The notes below the pieces were generated by a model. That model was not told the origin of the DNA and ran no database searches. It was given only the letters and a program-made list of their open reading frames with translations. A stretch of 64,000 bases of DNA, taken from Cyanidiococcus yangmingshanensis (Eukaryota > Rhodophyta > Bangiophyceae > Cyanidiales > Cyanidiaceae). Both the position numbers and the translations under genes were made by a program. How positions within the stretch are numbered: the first letter of the stretch is position 1; every line of letters starts with the position of its first letter. This document shows positions 1 through 11,796 of this stretch, piece by piece. The stretch covers positions 1-64,000 of the forward strand of contig VWRR01000007.1 in the NCBI GenBank assembly GCA_013995675.1, given 5' to 3'.

Positions 1-1254
1 GGAGATTGTTTTGGTCACCTTGTTTAGCTTTAGTTTCGGTTGCTGTCGCTATCTGCTACCTTTATTATTAGCTCTCGTTTTTGTGCTTTCTACTTTGATG
101 ATGTCGTTTTGTGTTTTTTTCTTGCGTTGTTTTATATCCACCAGACAGAGATGTGCATCTATATCTGTTTACGGACGCTACTAGCTCTTTTTTTGTTTAA
201 CTCTGGGTCTTTTCTTCGGTAACGATTTAGGTCTAGATCCTTACCAGTAGGTTGCTTCTCGGTTTGGGGAACCGTTTTGTATTGTCAATCTTTGTGCTCT
301 AGTTCAGATCTTCATCCTCAGTGCTCTTTCGCCGCCGTTGGACATGCATACTGGACGCAGCGCTGGCGCACGCCTCGGATTTGGATCGCTCCCAGGGTTA
401 CTCGTCGCGGATCATTCGATTCCAGATTCGATAGCGCACCTCCTTGCGCACAACCATCGGATCACACGGTACTCGTTAGGTAGCCCAGGGGTGCTATGCT
501 GGCGCCGCCATCGCCGCCATCGATTCGGCGCTCCTTGGCCGTTCTGCGATGCCGCCGCTCCCATCCCAGAGGCCCGGCGTCCAACCTGATCTCTTGGATA
601 TACTTCACTGGCCCAATGGCGCCTGCTCATCTTGGATAGGCATGCTGCCGATCGGGGTTGCTTCGGACGAGCCCTCGACGTCGCAGCTGGGACCACAGGT
701 ACGATCCTCCACGACGCCGCTGCCTGGCCTAGACGCTCCTGCAGGGATCTTTTCCGGTTTGAGACAATAACGAGCTGGCGAATGGCTGCACAACCAAGGA
801 CCCATGCAGATCTGAACGATGCTGGTGCGCTCGTCGACCACAGCATGAATCGTTGGAGACTCGCATAGATCTTCAAGGTTTTCGTTTCGCTCTGACTTAC
901 TCTTTTGTGCCCAACTGCTCAAATATAGATTGATCGGACCATCTGACTATTTAACATCTCAATAGACCCATGGTTGTCTAGTCTGTATGAACAATGATTG
1001 GTATTGGCGCTTTCTCAATATTATTCGAACTGACGACATGCTATGCTATGTCGTATTCAATGAATATCAGTTATGGAAACCTCTGGGGAGTAGCGAACAG
1101 CACGATCGTTCACCTCGGACACGCTCGGTCGGTCGGCGATTGAGAACAGCGAACGCATCCTGCGCCGCTGTCGATCGCCAGGCCACGACTGGACTGGACA
1201 GCACAGAATTGGACACGACTAGCCGCGACAGATCCATCGCGCGGCACGTATCTC

Positions 1255-1460
1255 CCGCCAACGCCTTTGCGCAGGCGTAGGCGCAGGCGCACGCACGCTT
1301 TTGCCTGACCGAAAATGGACAGACGCTGCGACGCCGCACGCGATCGCCAGCGAACGCCAGCGAACGCCAGCGGACGCCAGCGAGCGATTGCATGCGAACG
1401 CTCGCACGAGCAATCGATGCGTCGCCCCCTAGCAGTGATGCGCCGCCCCCAGCAGTGATG
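1255..1460. repeat. Short direct repeats, GC-rich
   Basis: Contains several consecutive copies of a ten-base unit, CGAACGCCAG and close variants (about 1348-1385), preceded by GCAGGC/GCGCA words and followed by two near-identical copies of a roughly 20-base unit built on CCCAGCAGTGATGCG (about 1418-1465). Simple tandem expansion is the likely origin. The long minus-strand frame that crosses it is Arg/Cys-rich and looks like a by-product of the repeats. Confidence 0.6.
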
Positions 1461-1787
1461 CGCCCCAGCCTCTGACGGGACAGCATACGCGGACAGCTCA
1501 CCGCGTCGAGATCAACGGGACAGCTCCCCAAGACTGCATTCCCTGACAGCTTCCCAGGACAGCACCTGCTGCGCCACAGCGTCCTGCGACTGACAGACGG
1601 ACACGGCGCGCACCCCAGCTGAGCGACGTCTGTCCCCAATCCGCGGGTGCCGACCCAATTCGCCGAGCTAGGGTCGTTTCGTCGGCCACCACAGCGCCAG
1701 CGCCAGCGCCAGCAAACGCCATCTAGGATCATCGATTCCAGATCCACACGAAGCGCCAGACGGAGACGATTTCAGCGATGACTGATT

Positions 1788-1818
1788 GTCGATGCCGATG
1801 CCGATGCCGATGCCGATG

Positions 1819-1850
<32 letters not shown>
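1788..1850. repeat. Two adjoining hexamer microsatellites
   Basis: A run of GATGCC units passes directly into a run of GATGAC units with no spacer. The two unit types differ at one position. This is a simple-sequence repeat; the frames crossing it translate to alternating dipeptides and are not treated as genes. Confidence 0.8.
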
Positions 1851-1852
<2 letters not shown>

Positions 1853-2134
1853 CGCGACGGCCAACAACGGCAACAGTAGCAGCAGCGGCGATATTCACAA
1901 AGACCGCGCACAGGCCGGTGCCTGGATAGATCACCATAGGATACGACGCCATGAACACTCGGAATGGACCTATGGTGACTGGACGTTACAAAACGACGAG
2001 ACCTAGAGTCGGTAAGAAGTAAAAATCTACATTCGTCCAAAAAGCTACCCCGATCTAGACCGGAATGAAACCAGACAAAAACAAAACAGCACTTGGGGGA
2101 GACAGTCAGCCGCCTGCCATGCTGGCGTGAGCTA

Positions 2135-2240
2135 GACTGCACAGACCTGATCTGAACTGAACGGAGCCGAATCGTTCAGAACTGAACTGATCTGATCTGA
2201 ACTGAAAAGAGCAGAATGATCTGAACAGAGTCGAACTTGG
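2135..2240. repeat. CTGAACTGA-rich degenerate repeat
   Basis: Overlapping, imperfect copies of CTGATCTGA, GAACTGAAC and related words fill about 100 bases. No coding sense is visible. It is probably a decayed short tandem repeat. Confidence 0.55.
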
Positions 2241-5200
2241 CTGTGCTGCATTCTCCAGTCGTAGATCTGTTCGACACCGCGCACAGCCTCGGGACCGACA
2301 CGCACACACACGTATGCTAGTGGGACCTGTTCTGGGACCTAACCTGATCTGGGACCTGATCTTAAAACGGACATCCAGATCTAGGGAGCTGCCCAGTTAA
2401 TTCCAGAAATATACCTCGAATATGAATTTAATCATATTTGTGAGGTCACGAGTGTCCAGAACGCACCACGTGATTTTTTTGTCGAAAACTGAGACCCCTC
2501 TCTATGCAGCCTCATGGCGCTAGCGCGTACTTGGACCGACGGACCCCCCGGCGAGGCTGATCGACCGTGACGCTCACAAAATTCAGGCAGCCTCAGCGCA
2601 ACCTCACCATATCAATAGACAAAACCTTCTCCAAAACTAAACGAGAAAAAAAGAAATGAATAGTTTTACCAAACTAAACTAGAAAACCAATATCGATGCA
2701 TGCTGAAAGTAAAACCATATCGACTGGTACGCGTTGACTCCAGCCTGGCTGCTGGACCCATTGGCGCTGGGTCCAGATTCAATGAGCCCGCCTTCCGTCA
2801 GCGCTCAGCCGGATGCCGATTCCTGTCGCCAGGATACGCCTGTCGGCATGCCGCTGTGAAGAGCTCGATCATGGATTGCCGACTGTCTGACAGATGCATT
2901 TCTGGGATTACCCTTTCCTGAACATCGACTCGCCGCCCGGCCTGCAGCTCCGATACCCATTGCATGGGTGACGATGATGGCTCGACACCCCAGCCCCAGC
3001 CCCAGCTCAAGTCCAAGCCTATGCAAGATCATGGACAAGATCATGATCATGAACATGAACGGTAGTCTCCCGCTGTTGGTCGCCAGTACCAAGAATGCAT
3101 CCTTGTCCCGACCAGCGATCTCCCGTAGCGCTCACATACATCCATACTCAGTTCCGTTCCTATCCATGGTGGCATCCTCTCTTGGCTTCGTGCCCATACG
3201 ATGCCGACCATGGGTCATCTTGGAATTGGTCACTGTATACTGAAGACCGCATGGTGCATCATGCCGCATCACCAGTGGTGACGGCGGAAGGAGGATGCAC
3301 GTTCCTGGCTCCCTGAACGCTCATCTCATGATCTATTCCGCTGAGCCATGGCTCTTGAACGATGATGTTCCAATGAGCCGACGAGCCAATGGTCCGATGA
3401 AACAATGAGCCAATTCATCCATTAAACAACAAACCAATAAACCTCCTTGTCAGGTAAGCAATGGAGCAATGATCCCATGAACCTTCATCGGTCGCGCTGC
3501 TACACCTCGATTGCAATGGTCTGGTCATTGCTCACCAGCGGCGATGCGGCCATGGGCTTCAGCAGCCGTGGGCGCCACCAATGTGTCTCCCTCGCGCTCA
3601 ACGATCAGGCGACGGGCGTTTTCTTTCCCTTCGTCTCTGTGGCGATTCCCAGTGATAACCACTGGACGTTGAATGAATGCGTTCTTGTATGGTCACGAAT
3701 TTCTTTCTGAATACACTATCTCTGGAGTTTCTTTCTGGTACGCAGAATCATGCTTGAGATAAGCGTTAGAGCCACGGCTCCTTTCAATGGAACAGAAGCG
3801 AGTACCATCCATGTCAGTGAAGATCCATCACCTGGAGAGCGATGCCTCTGCATCCCCTTGTCCCGTACGCTCCCACAGAGATACCGCTCGTTGCCATACA
3901 GGCGGCTGAGGTCTCGTTTCATTCTTCTCGATCGCTGCGCGGCTTTCATCAAGAGTCTCGGGCGATGCACGGACCTAGTGCTCGAGCTGCGCCCTCTGAA
4001 ATGCATCGGTTTCTGTCTCATAATCCAAGATGCATCATGAAACACTCGGTGCTGGCGCACACCAGCTGATAAGTCAAAGCACCAGCCTTGTCTCGAAACG
4101 AGTCGGTGATGTCCCAGCGATCCCTCCAGAGACGTTCGAGAACTCTCTGAAATCCAGCGACCGCTCGAGTTTGCCACGTGAATCAGATCTGTTCTTTTTC
4201 GGTGCACCCACAGTTCATGATAAAACGGGATCTATCGACAGATCTGCCGTGGAGCCTCAGAGAGCCAAAGAGACAGAGAGACAGAGAGAGACAGAGAGAT
4301 AGAGAGTCAACGAGTCAGATCGTTTCCGCAACCCGCGGTGCGCTACAGCTATCGTAACCACGATAAAGAGAGAATTGTTGCTCATTCCATCTTTACTTCT
4401 TCAGTAGCTCTCCACTTGGATAGGTGTGCCGCTTCTGAAACGTCTTCATGTTCCCGTCGAGCAAAGATGCTTCGGACTCCTCAATGTCGCTTCGAAGTGA
4501 CGCTGATTCATTGGAAACCAATGCATCATGAGTAGTTCAGTTCAGTTCAACAGCGGAGCGTGTGTGCTACGAAAACATCGGGGCTGGGCTGCTCTCGCAG
4601 AGTAGACCTCTCGGCTCGATCAGTTTAAGATACATGAACAGTACGGACGATCTCAAGACGAAACTATTCTCCAAATGTAGAGATTACTTGGAAGAACGAC
4701 TGGTAGGCTCCATCACTTCTCAAGGGCAATCAGACATTTATGAGTTCTATGACTGATTGGAGCGCTTCGAGTTCGCTTTCTCAGTGAATAACAGCGGTTT
4801 CTAGAGCTGGACCAATATCCATCAACATCGCTTCCCTACATACGTCAAGACGTTTCGCACGGGGCAAACACAATCAAAGAGGATGTCTCGGCCCCGGCGT
4901 GTTTGTGGTGGTGTCATGAGCGCTCCGGGCCTGGTGGCCCGTCTCGTCTTCTGTTCTAGGACAAGCAGCGTAGAGATATCGTCCATTCCACTTGATGCTT
5001 GATATCCATTCCAATAAACCTGTTTCTGAATAGGAACCAAACCTAGTTGTTACTGAGTAACTGAAGCACGGTGTCCGCAATCCAGAGATATCCCAAGAGG
5101 GCACACGTCTCCGGGAATGCGCTCGACCTCATCAGAATCTCTGTCGCGATCTGGGCCCTGCAAGGCTGCATGGTTGCAAGGCTTTATGACTGTATGGCTG

Positions 5201-6074
5201 CACAGCAATGATCTGAAGACGCTCGGCTCACGCGCTTTTCCAATCATGATGGACAAACAGTAGTCTTTTTTGATGATACCGTTCCAGGTTTTACTTTCCT
5301 TTTCGCGGACTTTTCATAGACATTCCCATTTCTATTGGTCGTTCCCTTCCGCAAAACATTCATCTCTTTCATACATACTCATCGAGTATCAAGTGCAGAG
5401 AGCCCAATATGAAGCGACGATAGAGACCAGTTTCTCGACGCTTTGGCGTACTTTGGGATATTCCCTGGTGCATAGATGGTGCCAACGTGATTTGAAACTT
5501 CAATAACCCAAACATCAGTAGTTCATCCAGAGGCGCAGGCGCAGCCATCTCGAAAAGCACCGGCAAGGCCTCGAGTCCCGCTCGACTCTTCGTATACAGA
5601 CTCAGATCTAGGCATGCTGCCAAGCATTCTTCATCAAGGCCCAGTGGCTAGTGGCCTTGGTGGTTGTGTACTGTATGGCAGGATAGCGTACAGACCGCAA
5701 GGGCGACCAGTCAGGCATGCCCTGATTTTCAGGCCTAGATTGGGCGGATGCTAGGCGTCCAAGATCGCAGCACGCTGCTCGATCAAATCATCGTGGAGAC
5801 TAGGACAAAATCTGATTCTACAAATTCTTGGACGAAATTCGTGTTCCCTCTGGACAGCAGCATGGTGCTCATATCTTGATGCGTATACTCACTAAGACCT
5901 ATTCTAATGCTCGTTTTGACGGTTTTGAAATTGTTTCACAGAAGCATGTAATGCTCGATGGACTAGCTCCTTGTGAATGTATCGTTGCCCTCTGAACATC
6001 GTACGTTCCAATCCTCAACCTAGAATATCCAATAGGACGACTGCTCGAAGGAGCCTGACGCTTGGTGGAGGCAC

Positions 6075-8780
6075 CTACACAGCAGTAGCCAACGTCGTCG
6101 CAGACGCTGAAGTAGTTGCGGATACAATAGGCGATACCGTCGGGGTCGGGGTCGGGGTCGGGGTCTGGATCGGACTTACCACTACGCACTCGTTGTTGAT
6201 GCACTCCTCATTCGAGCGACAGCAACGAACCTTGTTCACCAGATTATCCGAAGGGATCAAATAGGTACCGCACTGCTTGGTCGGGTCCTTGCAGACGCAG
6301 AACGAGGGCAAGACGATCTGACCCTGCTGCTGCTGCTGCTGCTGAACAACATTGTTGTTGTTATTGCTGCTGCTGAACGGGCTGTAGGTGCAGTTCTGTG
6401 TCTCGGCATTGCAGCACTCGGGGCCACACGCTATGTAGGTCGCGTTCGACGTGTTGCTGTTCATACCGCTCAGCGAGTTCGACACGTAACCATAGGTCTG
6501 GCAGACGTACTCGGTCACTCGCTGATAGCACTCGCCGCCAAAGCCGAGGCAACAACCCGCGTCCAGACACTGCTGGGGCGTGTACGTCGACGTCCGCTCC
6601 GTGATCTTATCGTCTCCATAGAGGATCGAGTGCAACAGGCGCACCAACTGGTTGTTGTTTTGTTGCTGTTGTTGCTGCTGTTGCGGCACGCTATTGCAGG
6701 GCTGGCGCTCAAACTCGGGCACCACACACGTCTTCTCGGGCTGGAAACAGTACGGGTCCGACGCAAAGTCGCTCGGCTGCTTGCCACTCTGCACCCACTG
6801 GTTCTGCACCTGCGAGTCGTAGCAGCACCCTTGGGCGTAGCAGGTGAACTGGTTGATGCCTGCGTTCCCGCACGGCTGGCGCTGGCTACCTGGCGATGGA
6901 CACTTGGGGACGGGCGCTTGCACTTCCTGTAGCGCTACTGAGGCCTGCGGCGCATGGTTGATGTCGTAGTAGCACCAGGGTGCCAGGATGCCGTTGGCGG
7001 TCGGCTGCCAGCAGCATCCGGGAATTGCAGTGCACTCGTCGGGATAGATATAGCTCCAGCCACAGGGCACGCGTTGCGACACAGAGACGGCACTGCAGGC
7101 AGCAGAGACGCTCCTCAGGGTGCATTCATTCGTCGTGGGATTGAAGCAGCATCCGACCTGCTGGCAGGCATCCTGGTTGTTGTACTGGCCAGGTGAGCCG
7201 CACACTTCATTGGTGCAGATCGGAGTGGGTGTTGGCGTGATTGTCGTTGAATGTGTTGCTGTTGCAGTGAATGTCGGGGAGGCTGTCGCTGATGCTGTTG
7301 CTGTTGGCGTGACTGTTACTGTTGGTGTGGGCGTGGGCGTGGGCGTGGGCGTGGGCGTGGACAGCACCTCCGCAAGTGCGAAAACATCGTTGAGATATCC
7401 TGGTCCTGTCCCAGTGGAGTTCGAAAGTCCAATGCCTCCAAAAATAATCGGATCATTGGCATTGATATTCCAGAGGACGGAACCGTAACGAGCCCCAGGC
7501 ACGACATTTGGGCTAGAGACATTAAACATACCATAGTCAGCGTATGCATTCACCTGCGTGCTACCGTTGATCCATGCCCATTGACGCAAGCCGATGTCGA
7601 AGACCCACAAATCATTTAGGTAGCCGGAACTGCTAGATGAGTTCGCATAGCCAAAGCCACCGAAAAGCTGCAGATTTCCGAGAGCGTCAACGAAGCTCTC
7701 GCTGAAGTATCTCCCACCGGGATGATAGGAGGGAGACAACTCACCGAATGTGCCGTATACTCCAGGATTATCGCTCGTAACATTTCCAGCTATGAAAATC
7801 CAGGCGGATAAACTCGTGTTGTAGACCCATAGGTCATTCAGATAGCCAAACTGGTCTGTACTATTTCCGTATCCCAACCCGCCGAATAACCAGAAATTTC
7901 CATCCAAGTCTACCCACGAGGAGGGACCAATGCGCCCGCCCGGTGCATTCGAGGTATTCACTACACCCGGAGCGCTGTAGTTGCCTGGTTGATTGAGCGT
8001 TGTAGGGCCACCTTGATATGCCCATTCAAACGAAAAAGTGTTGAAAGACCATAGATCTGAAAAATAGTTGCTATCAGCATCTTCTCCTCCAAACAACCAC
8101 AATAATCCATCTGATCCAGTCCAGAAAGCGGCGCTATCCCGAGCACCAGGATTATAGTTTGGACCATAAGCGCCTTTCGACCCGTAGAAAGGCAAAGCGT
8201 TGACGGTGTCATTTCCTGCTACCCAAGTCCAGTTGCCGCTTGCTGTGTCATACAACCACATATCATTCAAATCGCCAAAATTGCCATTCTTATCAAAGCC
8301 TTCCCCACCGAATAACCAGAAATGCTGGTCATCAGTTTGCCAGAATGCAGGGATGTATCTTCCCCCTGGAATGTTCGTCGGGCTGCCCTCGCGAAACGTT
8401 CCGTACACTCCAGGCCGATCTGCCGTTGAGTTACCTCCGATCCAGGTCCACTCTAGGGAGCTTGTATTGAAGTACCAAAAATCATTGAGGTATCCAGAGG
8501 TCGTGTTTCCATCACCAAACCCACCAAACAAATAAACCAAACCTGATTTTCCAACCCACGCTGCCGAACTATATCGCCATCCAGGAACACTCCCCGCAGA
8601 AGTCACGTTCAGCGTTCCGTACTTTCCAGGGTTATCAATCCCGGTCTCTCCGCCGATCCATGTCCAGCTGACGGCACTCACAGCGGCTGGCGTAGCCACA
8701 ACCCACTCGGGAGACGTTGCCGCCAGCGAAAGCAGCAGCGCCAGCCACAGAACAGACACCCATAAACGTGAGTGATTCAT
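6075..8780 (-). CDS. Secreted kelch-repeat and trefoil-domain protein
   Basis: A 901-residue protein. The ATG at 8780 was chosen because it opens with a typical signal peptide (MNHSRLW, then a Leu-rich core); the frame is open further upstream. Residues about 38-470 hold six repeats of roughly 68 residues with the kelch-like pattern WTWIGG, NPGxYGT, PGGR, WLFGG and YLNDLW. A Thr-Pro-rich linker (about 471-525) follows, then several cysteine-rich P-type (trefoil) units with the GCC signature (about 525-745), broken by Gln runs. A second cysteine-rich stretch and a short Thr-Pro/Ser-Thr tail end the protein. There is no clear transmembrane anchor. Kelch propellers and trefoil domains bind proteins or glycans, so a secreted or surface glycoprotein is inferred; substrate unknown. 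Divergent from the peptidase gene, with 1.4 kb between them. Confidence 0.85.
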   Translation of the reverse strand: MNHSRLWVSVLWLALLLSLAATSPEWVVATPAAVSAVSWTWIGGETGIDNPGKYGTLNVTSAGSVPGWRYSSAAWVGKSGLVYLFGGFGDGNTTSGYLNDFWYFNTSSLEWTWIGGNSTADRPGVYGTFREGSPTNIPGGRYIPAFWQTDDQHFWLFGGEGFDKNGNFGDLNDMWLYDTASGNWTWVAGNDTVNALPFYGSKGAYGPNYNPGARDSAAFWTGSDGLLWLFGGEDADSNYFSDLWSFNTFSFEWAYQGGPTTLNQPGNYSAPGVVNTSNAPGGRIGPSSWVDLDGNFWLFGGLGYGNSTDQFGYLNDLWVYNTSLSAWIFIAGNVTSDNPGVYGTFGELSPSYHPGGRYFSESFVDALGNLQLFGGFGYANSSSSSGYLNDLWVFDIGLRQWAWINGSTQVNAYADYGMFNVSSPNVVPGARYGSVLWNINANDPIIFGGIGLSNSTGTGPGYLNDVFALAEVLSTPTPTPTPTPTPTVTVTPTATASATASPTFTATATHSTTITPTPTPICTNEVCGSPGQYNNQDACQQVGCCFNPTTNECTLRSVSAACSAVSVSQRVPCGWSYIYPDECTAIPGCCWQPTANGILAPWCYYDINHAPQASVALQEVQAPVPKCPSPGSQRQPCGNAGINQFTCYAQGCCYDSQVQNQWVQSGKQPSDFASDPYCFQPEKTCVVPEFERQPCNSVPQQQQQQQQNNNQLVRLLHSILYGDDKITERTSTYTPQQCLDAGCCLGFGGECYQRVTEYVCQTYGYVSNSLSGMNSNTSNATYIACGPECCNAETQNCTYSPFSSSNNNNNVVQQQQQQQGQIVLPSFCVCKDPTKQCGTYLIPSDNLVNKVRCCRSNEECINNECVVVSPIQTPTPTPTPTVSPIVSATTSASATTLATAV

Positions 8781-10153
8781 GCAGACAGGCACCACCAGTT
8801 TCTTATAAACAGCTTTGTTCCTTTTCAATAAATCCTTAAATAACCACCGCCAGTAGGAGTATGTTTTGTGAACTCGAGCGTAAGTGACGTGTTCAGTGAG
8901 AACGGCAAAGCGCGAAAGCAAAAGCAGGATAACCGCCCGCTTCGCAGTGCGCGCCAAGCCACGGCGGGAATTCAAATCGCGTATGATTGCCGTTTCGTTC
9001 ACGAATCCCGTCGCAAAAGATGGAATGGGTCTGTGTCGTGGAAGGTGATAAGATTTCCAAGTTTGGAGCTGTTGGATATTCTACTTGAAGGAGAAACTAA
9101 TGGACACTCAAAACGAGCCTCATACATGTGGAAGATTTGTAACAATTTCATGTGGTTGTGTAGAGAGAGCCTGGTGAAAGGCCAAACACGCTCGGAGAAC
9201 AGAGTGCTTTATCTATCACTGTCGAATGACACCCGTCTTGGAGTGGCCAAACGTGAGATCGACTTTCCGCAGCAACTCCAATATGTCTGAAAAGTCCGGC
9301 CTCCTTTTTTCTACGATGATGCGAGAAAGGCTACTTGTCTCCAAAGATGAATGCTTGACTTTGAGGGTGATTCTCGTTGATCGAAAGATATCCGATAGTT
9401 GCTTCAGGTTGCCTGTTCCGCACACAAGACTTTAAAAGAATCTGCGCAAAGAAAAAGAATAAACTTCTGTTCTTGCTGCTTTCGGCATACAGAAGCCATA
9501 AAAAACAGTGTCCTGTTCTACATATCATAAGAAAGAACGCATACGAACACCACTCGTCTACAAAGCATACGAACAAAAAATTCATACTTTTTGGTCTATC
9601 GCGGTATCATGAGTCACTGGAGCGAGCGTGTCCGGTCATGTCCAGCAATAGAGCGGGATCCGAAACGCACCGAAGGATGCTTACGACGACTTTGAATATC
9701 TCTCAAGACGATCAAAGTCGAGACTCTAAAGAAATCTTTACTAGTCATCAAGAACACCTATAAGCATTCAGGTTAGCCCCATGAGAAATGATCAAAGGGG
9801 CCATGTATTATGAACAAATTCGCTTTTTTTTCTTGATGTTCACGATCCAGACCATGTCAGACGCAAGCTTCGTTCTACGAATCCCCGTCTCTTTCAAGAA
9901 ATTGAAGATAAAACCTGAGGTGCCCTTGTCAGAGCAAATCTTTTCGGCAGATACCTCTATTCATTGATCCTCTCGTCTTCTAATGACTACCATCCATCGC
10001 TATTCAGAACGGCTTTTCCAAACGGCTCTAAGCACGCGCGTCGTTCAACTACAGTACTCGTTTCGGCACGCCTCGCGCACAGACGTTGCGTCACTAAAGT
10101 CATCACTCGTCTCGGTACACAAAGCAACGAGTGCACGATCTTAAAACAAACTG
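8781..10153. other. Intergenic region between divergent genes
   Basis: This separates the kelch-trefoil gene (minus) from the signal peptide peptidase gene (plus) and should hold both promoters. Short frames at about 8868-9290 and 9377-9763 show no similarity I recognise and are not called. No RNA gene was seen. Confidence 0.5.
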
Positions 10154-11491
10154 ATGACTCGATCCAGAGGTGCAGACGGAACGAGGGGCAAGCGCCAGCG
10201 CGACGCTGCAGCCGAGGACGGAGACGAGCTCGCTGCAGCGCTCTGTCAACGTCGCGCGGCTTCAGTCACCAAGCGTCTCGTTTTCGCTTACGCTTTGCTC
10301 GTCTTGGTGCTGGTCGGCTTTCCGCTGCTCTACACCAGGGCCGAGGACAACGGTCTGATTCCGCCGGCGCCGCAACTCTTGTCTGGCTCCTCAGTTGGCG
10401 TCACCCTCACCAATATGCTGCTCGTCTCCAGCAGTGTCGTGTTTATCGGTGCACACGTGTCGGCGTCGCGGGCAAGTCATCGACAGTGGGTGCTCGAGCA
10501 GCTCCGCCAACGCACTGGGAAACACAACGCTGACTCGGTCTCGGCAGCACTCGCCGACCTGGAGCGAGACGTTATCGGACGAGGAGACGCCCTTCGGTTT
10601 CCGTTGATCGCCTCACTGGGGCTGCTCGGTCTCTTTCTGGCGATACGCTATCTCCCACCACGTCTGGTGCAGCTGCTGCTCGGTGCCTACGTGGCCATGG
10701 CAGCGTTGGTCTCCCTGACCAGCACCCTGTCGCCCCTGCTGGATACGATCGAGGCCCGTTTACGACGTTCGCGTGTCAGGCCGCTCGGCATCCTCCTGTC
10801 GCGACGACTGTCCCTGCTCAACGACACGCTTGCGTTCCATGGTCGAGACTTGGTCAGCATGGCTGTGGCTGCCCCACTTTTGTATGCATATCGCGGAGCG
10901 AATGGTCTCAGCGCAGCTGTGCTGAACAATGTGTTCGCAGCGAGCCTCGGTGTAGCAGGCATTGATCTCCTGGCCATTGGCGACTTTCAGACCGCGGTCG
11001 TGCTGCTGCTTGGTCTTTTCCTCTACGACATATTCTGGGTATTCGGCAGTGAATCCATCTTTGGAGACAATGTGATGGTATCGGTGGCGCGAGGCATCGA
11101 CGGGCCCTTCAAGTTCGTCTTCTTCCGACCGCGAACTCGCTTGGGCGCAACCCGCGAAACGTCCATGCTTGGTCTCGGTGACCTGGTGATTCCGGGACTC
11201 TTTGTGGCGCTGATGCTCAGATTCGACAATCGTCGGGCACCCAGTTCTGGTCTAGCGACTGCCACACCGTACTTTTGGGCATCGTACTTGGCGTACGCCC
11301 TCGGTATGGTGGCAACGTTTCTCGCAATGGCCGTCTTTCATGTGGCGCAACCGGCGCTGCTCTACCTGGTGCCGCTCTGTCTCGCGGCTCCTTTAACGCG
11401 TGCCTGGTTTGCGGGAGAGCTGCGTTCTCTATGGCACTATCGCGAGCCGGACCTGGACTTGAAACACGAGTCCGTTTTACGCTCCAACTAG
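10154..11491 (+). CDS. Signal peptide peptidase, intramembrane aspartyl protease
   Basis: A 445-residue multi-pass membrane protein of the presenilin/SPP family. The catalytic aspartates lie in the YD motif (LYDIFWVF, Asp292) and the GLGD motif (residues 340-343, Asp343), followed by the family's PAL motif (400-402). The stretch IPGLFVALMLRFD after GLGD is typical of true ER signal peptide peptidase rather than presenilin. The family cleaves leftover signal peptides and type II membrane segments within the bilayer, usually in the ER. The region between the two aspartates has a few extra residues (SIFGD). No C-terminal KKxx retrieval signal is seen. The first 38 residues are charged and presumably cytosolic or luminal, before a strong hydrophobic segment at about 42-60. 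Confidence 0.93.
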   Translation: MTRSRGADGTRGKRQRDAAAEDGDELAAALCQRRAASVTKRLVFAYALLVLVLVGFPLLYTRAEDNGLIPPAPQLLSGSSVGVTLTNMLLVSSSVVFIGAHVSASRASHRQWVLEQLRQRTGKHNADSVSAALADLERDVIGRGDALRFPLIASLGLLGLFLAIRYLPPRLVQLLLGAYVAMAALVSLTSTLSPLLDTIEARLRRSRVRPLGILLSRRLSLLNDTLAFHGRDLVSMAVAAPLLYAYRGANGLSAAVLNNVFAASLGVAGIDLLAIGDFQTAVVLLLGLFLYDIFWVFGSESIFGDNVMVSVARGIDGPFKFVFFRPRTRLGATRETSMLGLGDLVIPGLFVALMLRFDNRRAPSSGLATATPYFWASYLAYALGMVATFLAMAVFHVAQPALLYLVPLCLAAPLTRAWFAGELRSLWHYREPDLDLKHESVLRSN

Positions 11492-11796
11492 GGTTTTAGT
11501 CTCTGCTAAATTCGAGCGTTTTCTGAACGCCACCTATAGTCATGTCTATCTTTGCAGATCGCTTAACGGGCAACAACAGAGTTTGCATCGATTTCATTTG
11601 ATGCGACGCACTAGGCACGCGTGCGCGCGCAAGCAAGCATGCATGCATTTTGACCGCAAACGGCGGATCAAGCGGGATCCAGTCCGTCGACGCCGCCGGC
11701 CAGTGCGTGCGGCGATGGCCAGCGTCGACCACCACAAATCGTACACTTACGGGCATTCGAGCGTGAACGAGTCGTGTGAACGTCGAGAGAGTGAAT
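11492..11796. other. Short intergenic region
   Basis: Lies between the signal peptide peptidase gene and the FAD4-like gene, both on plus. It contains alternating GCGTGCGCGCGCAAGCAAGCATGCATGC-like words near 11615-11645, which are purine-pyrimidine alternations. No gene is visible. Confidence 0.5.

Larger units (their letters stand above)
1..6074. other. Gene-poor region, no recognisable gene
   Basis: No reading frame here resembles a known protein. The frames present are short (163 codons at most), overlap on both strands and have no continuous coding character. What can be seen is base-composition patchwork: a T-rich first 260 bases, a GC-rich stretch with short direct repeats (about 1255-1460), two adjoining hexamer arrays (about 1788-1850), a CTGA/CTGAACTGA-rich stretch (about 2135-2240), repeated GGGACCT words (about 2330-2365), GAGCCAATG-like words (about 3340-3440) and a purine-rich GAGACA stretch (about 4260-4310). 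It may be an intergenic or chromosome-end-proximal accessory zone, but no telomere-like repeat is visible. Confidence 0.6.

Noticed and set aside
1067-1747. Minus-strand 226-codon frame over the GC-rich repeats
   Set aside because: Cys/Arg/Ala/Ser-rich translation of direct repeats with no similarity; likely chance.
3716-4207. Minus-strand 163-codon frame in the gene-poor region
   Set aside because: Ser/Arg-rich, overlapped by open frames on the other strand, no recognisable motif.
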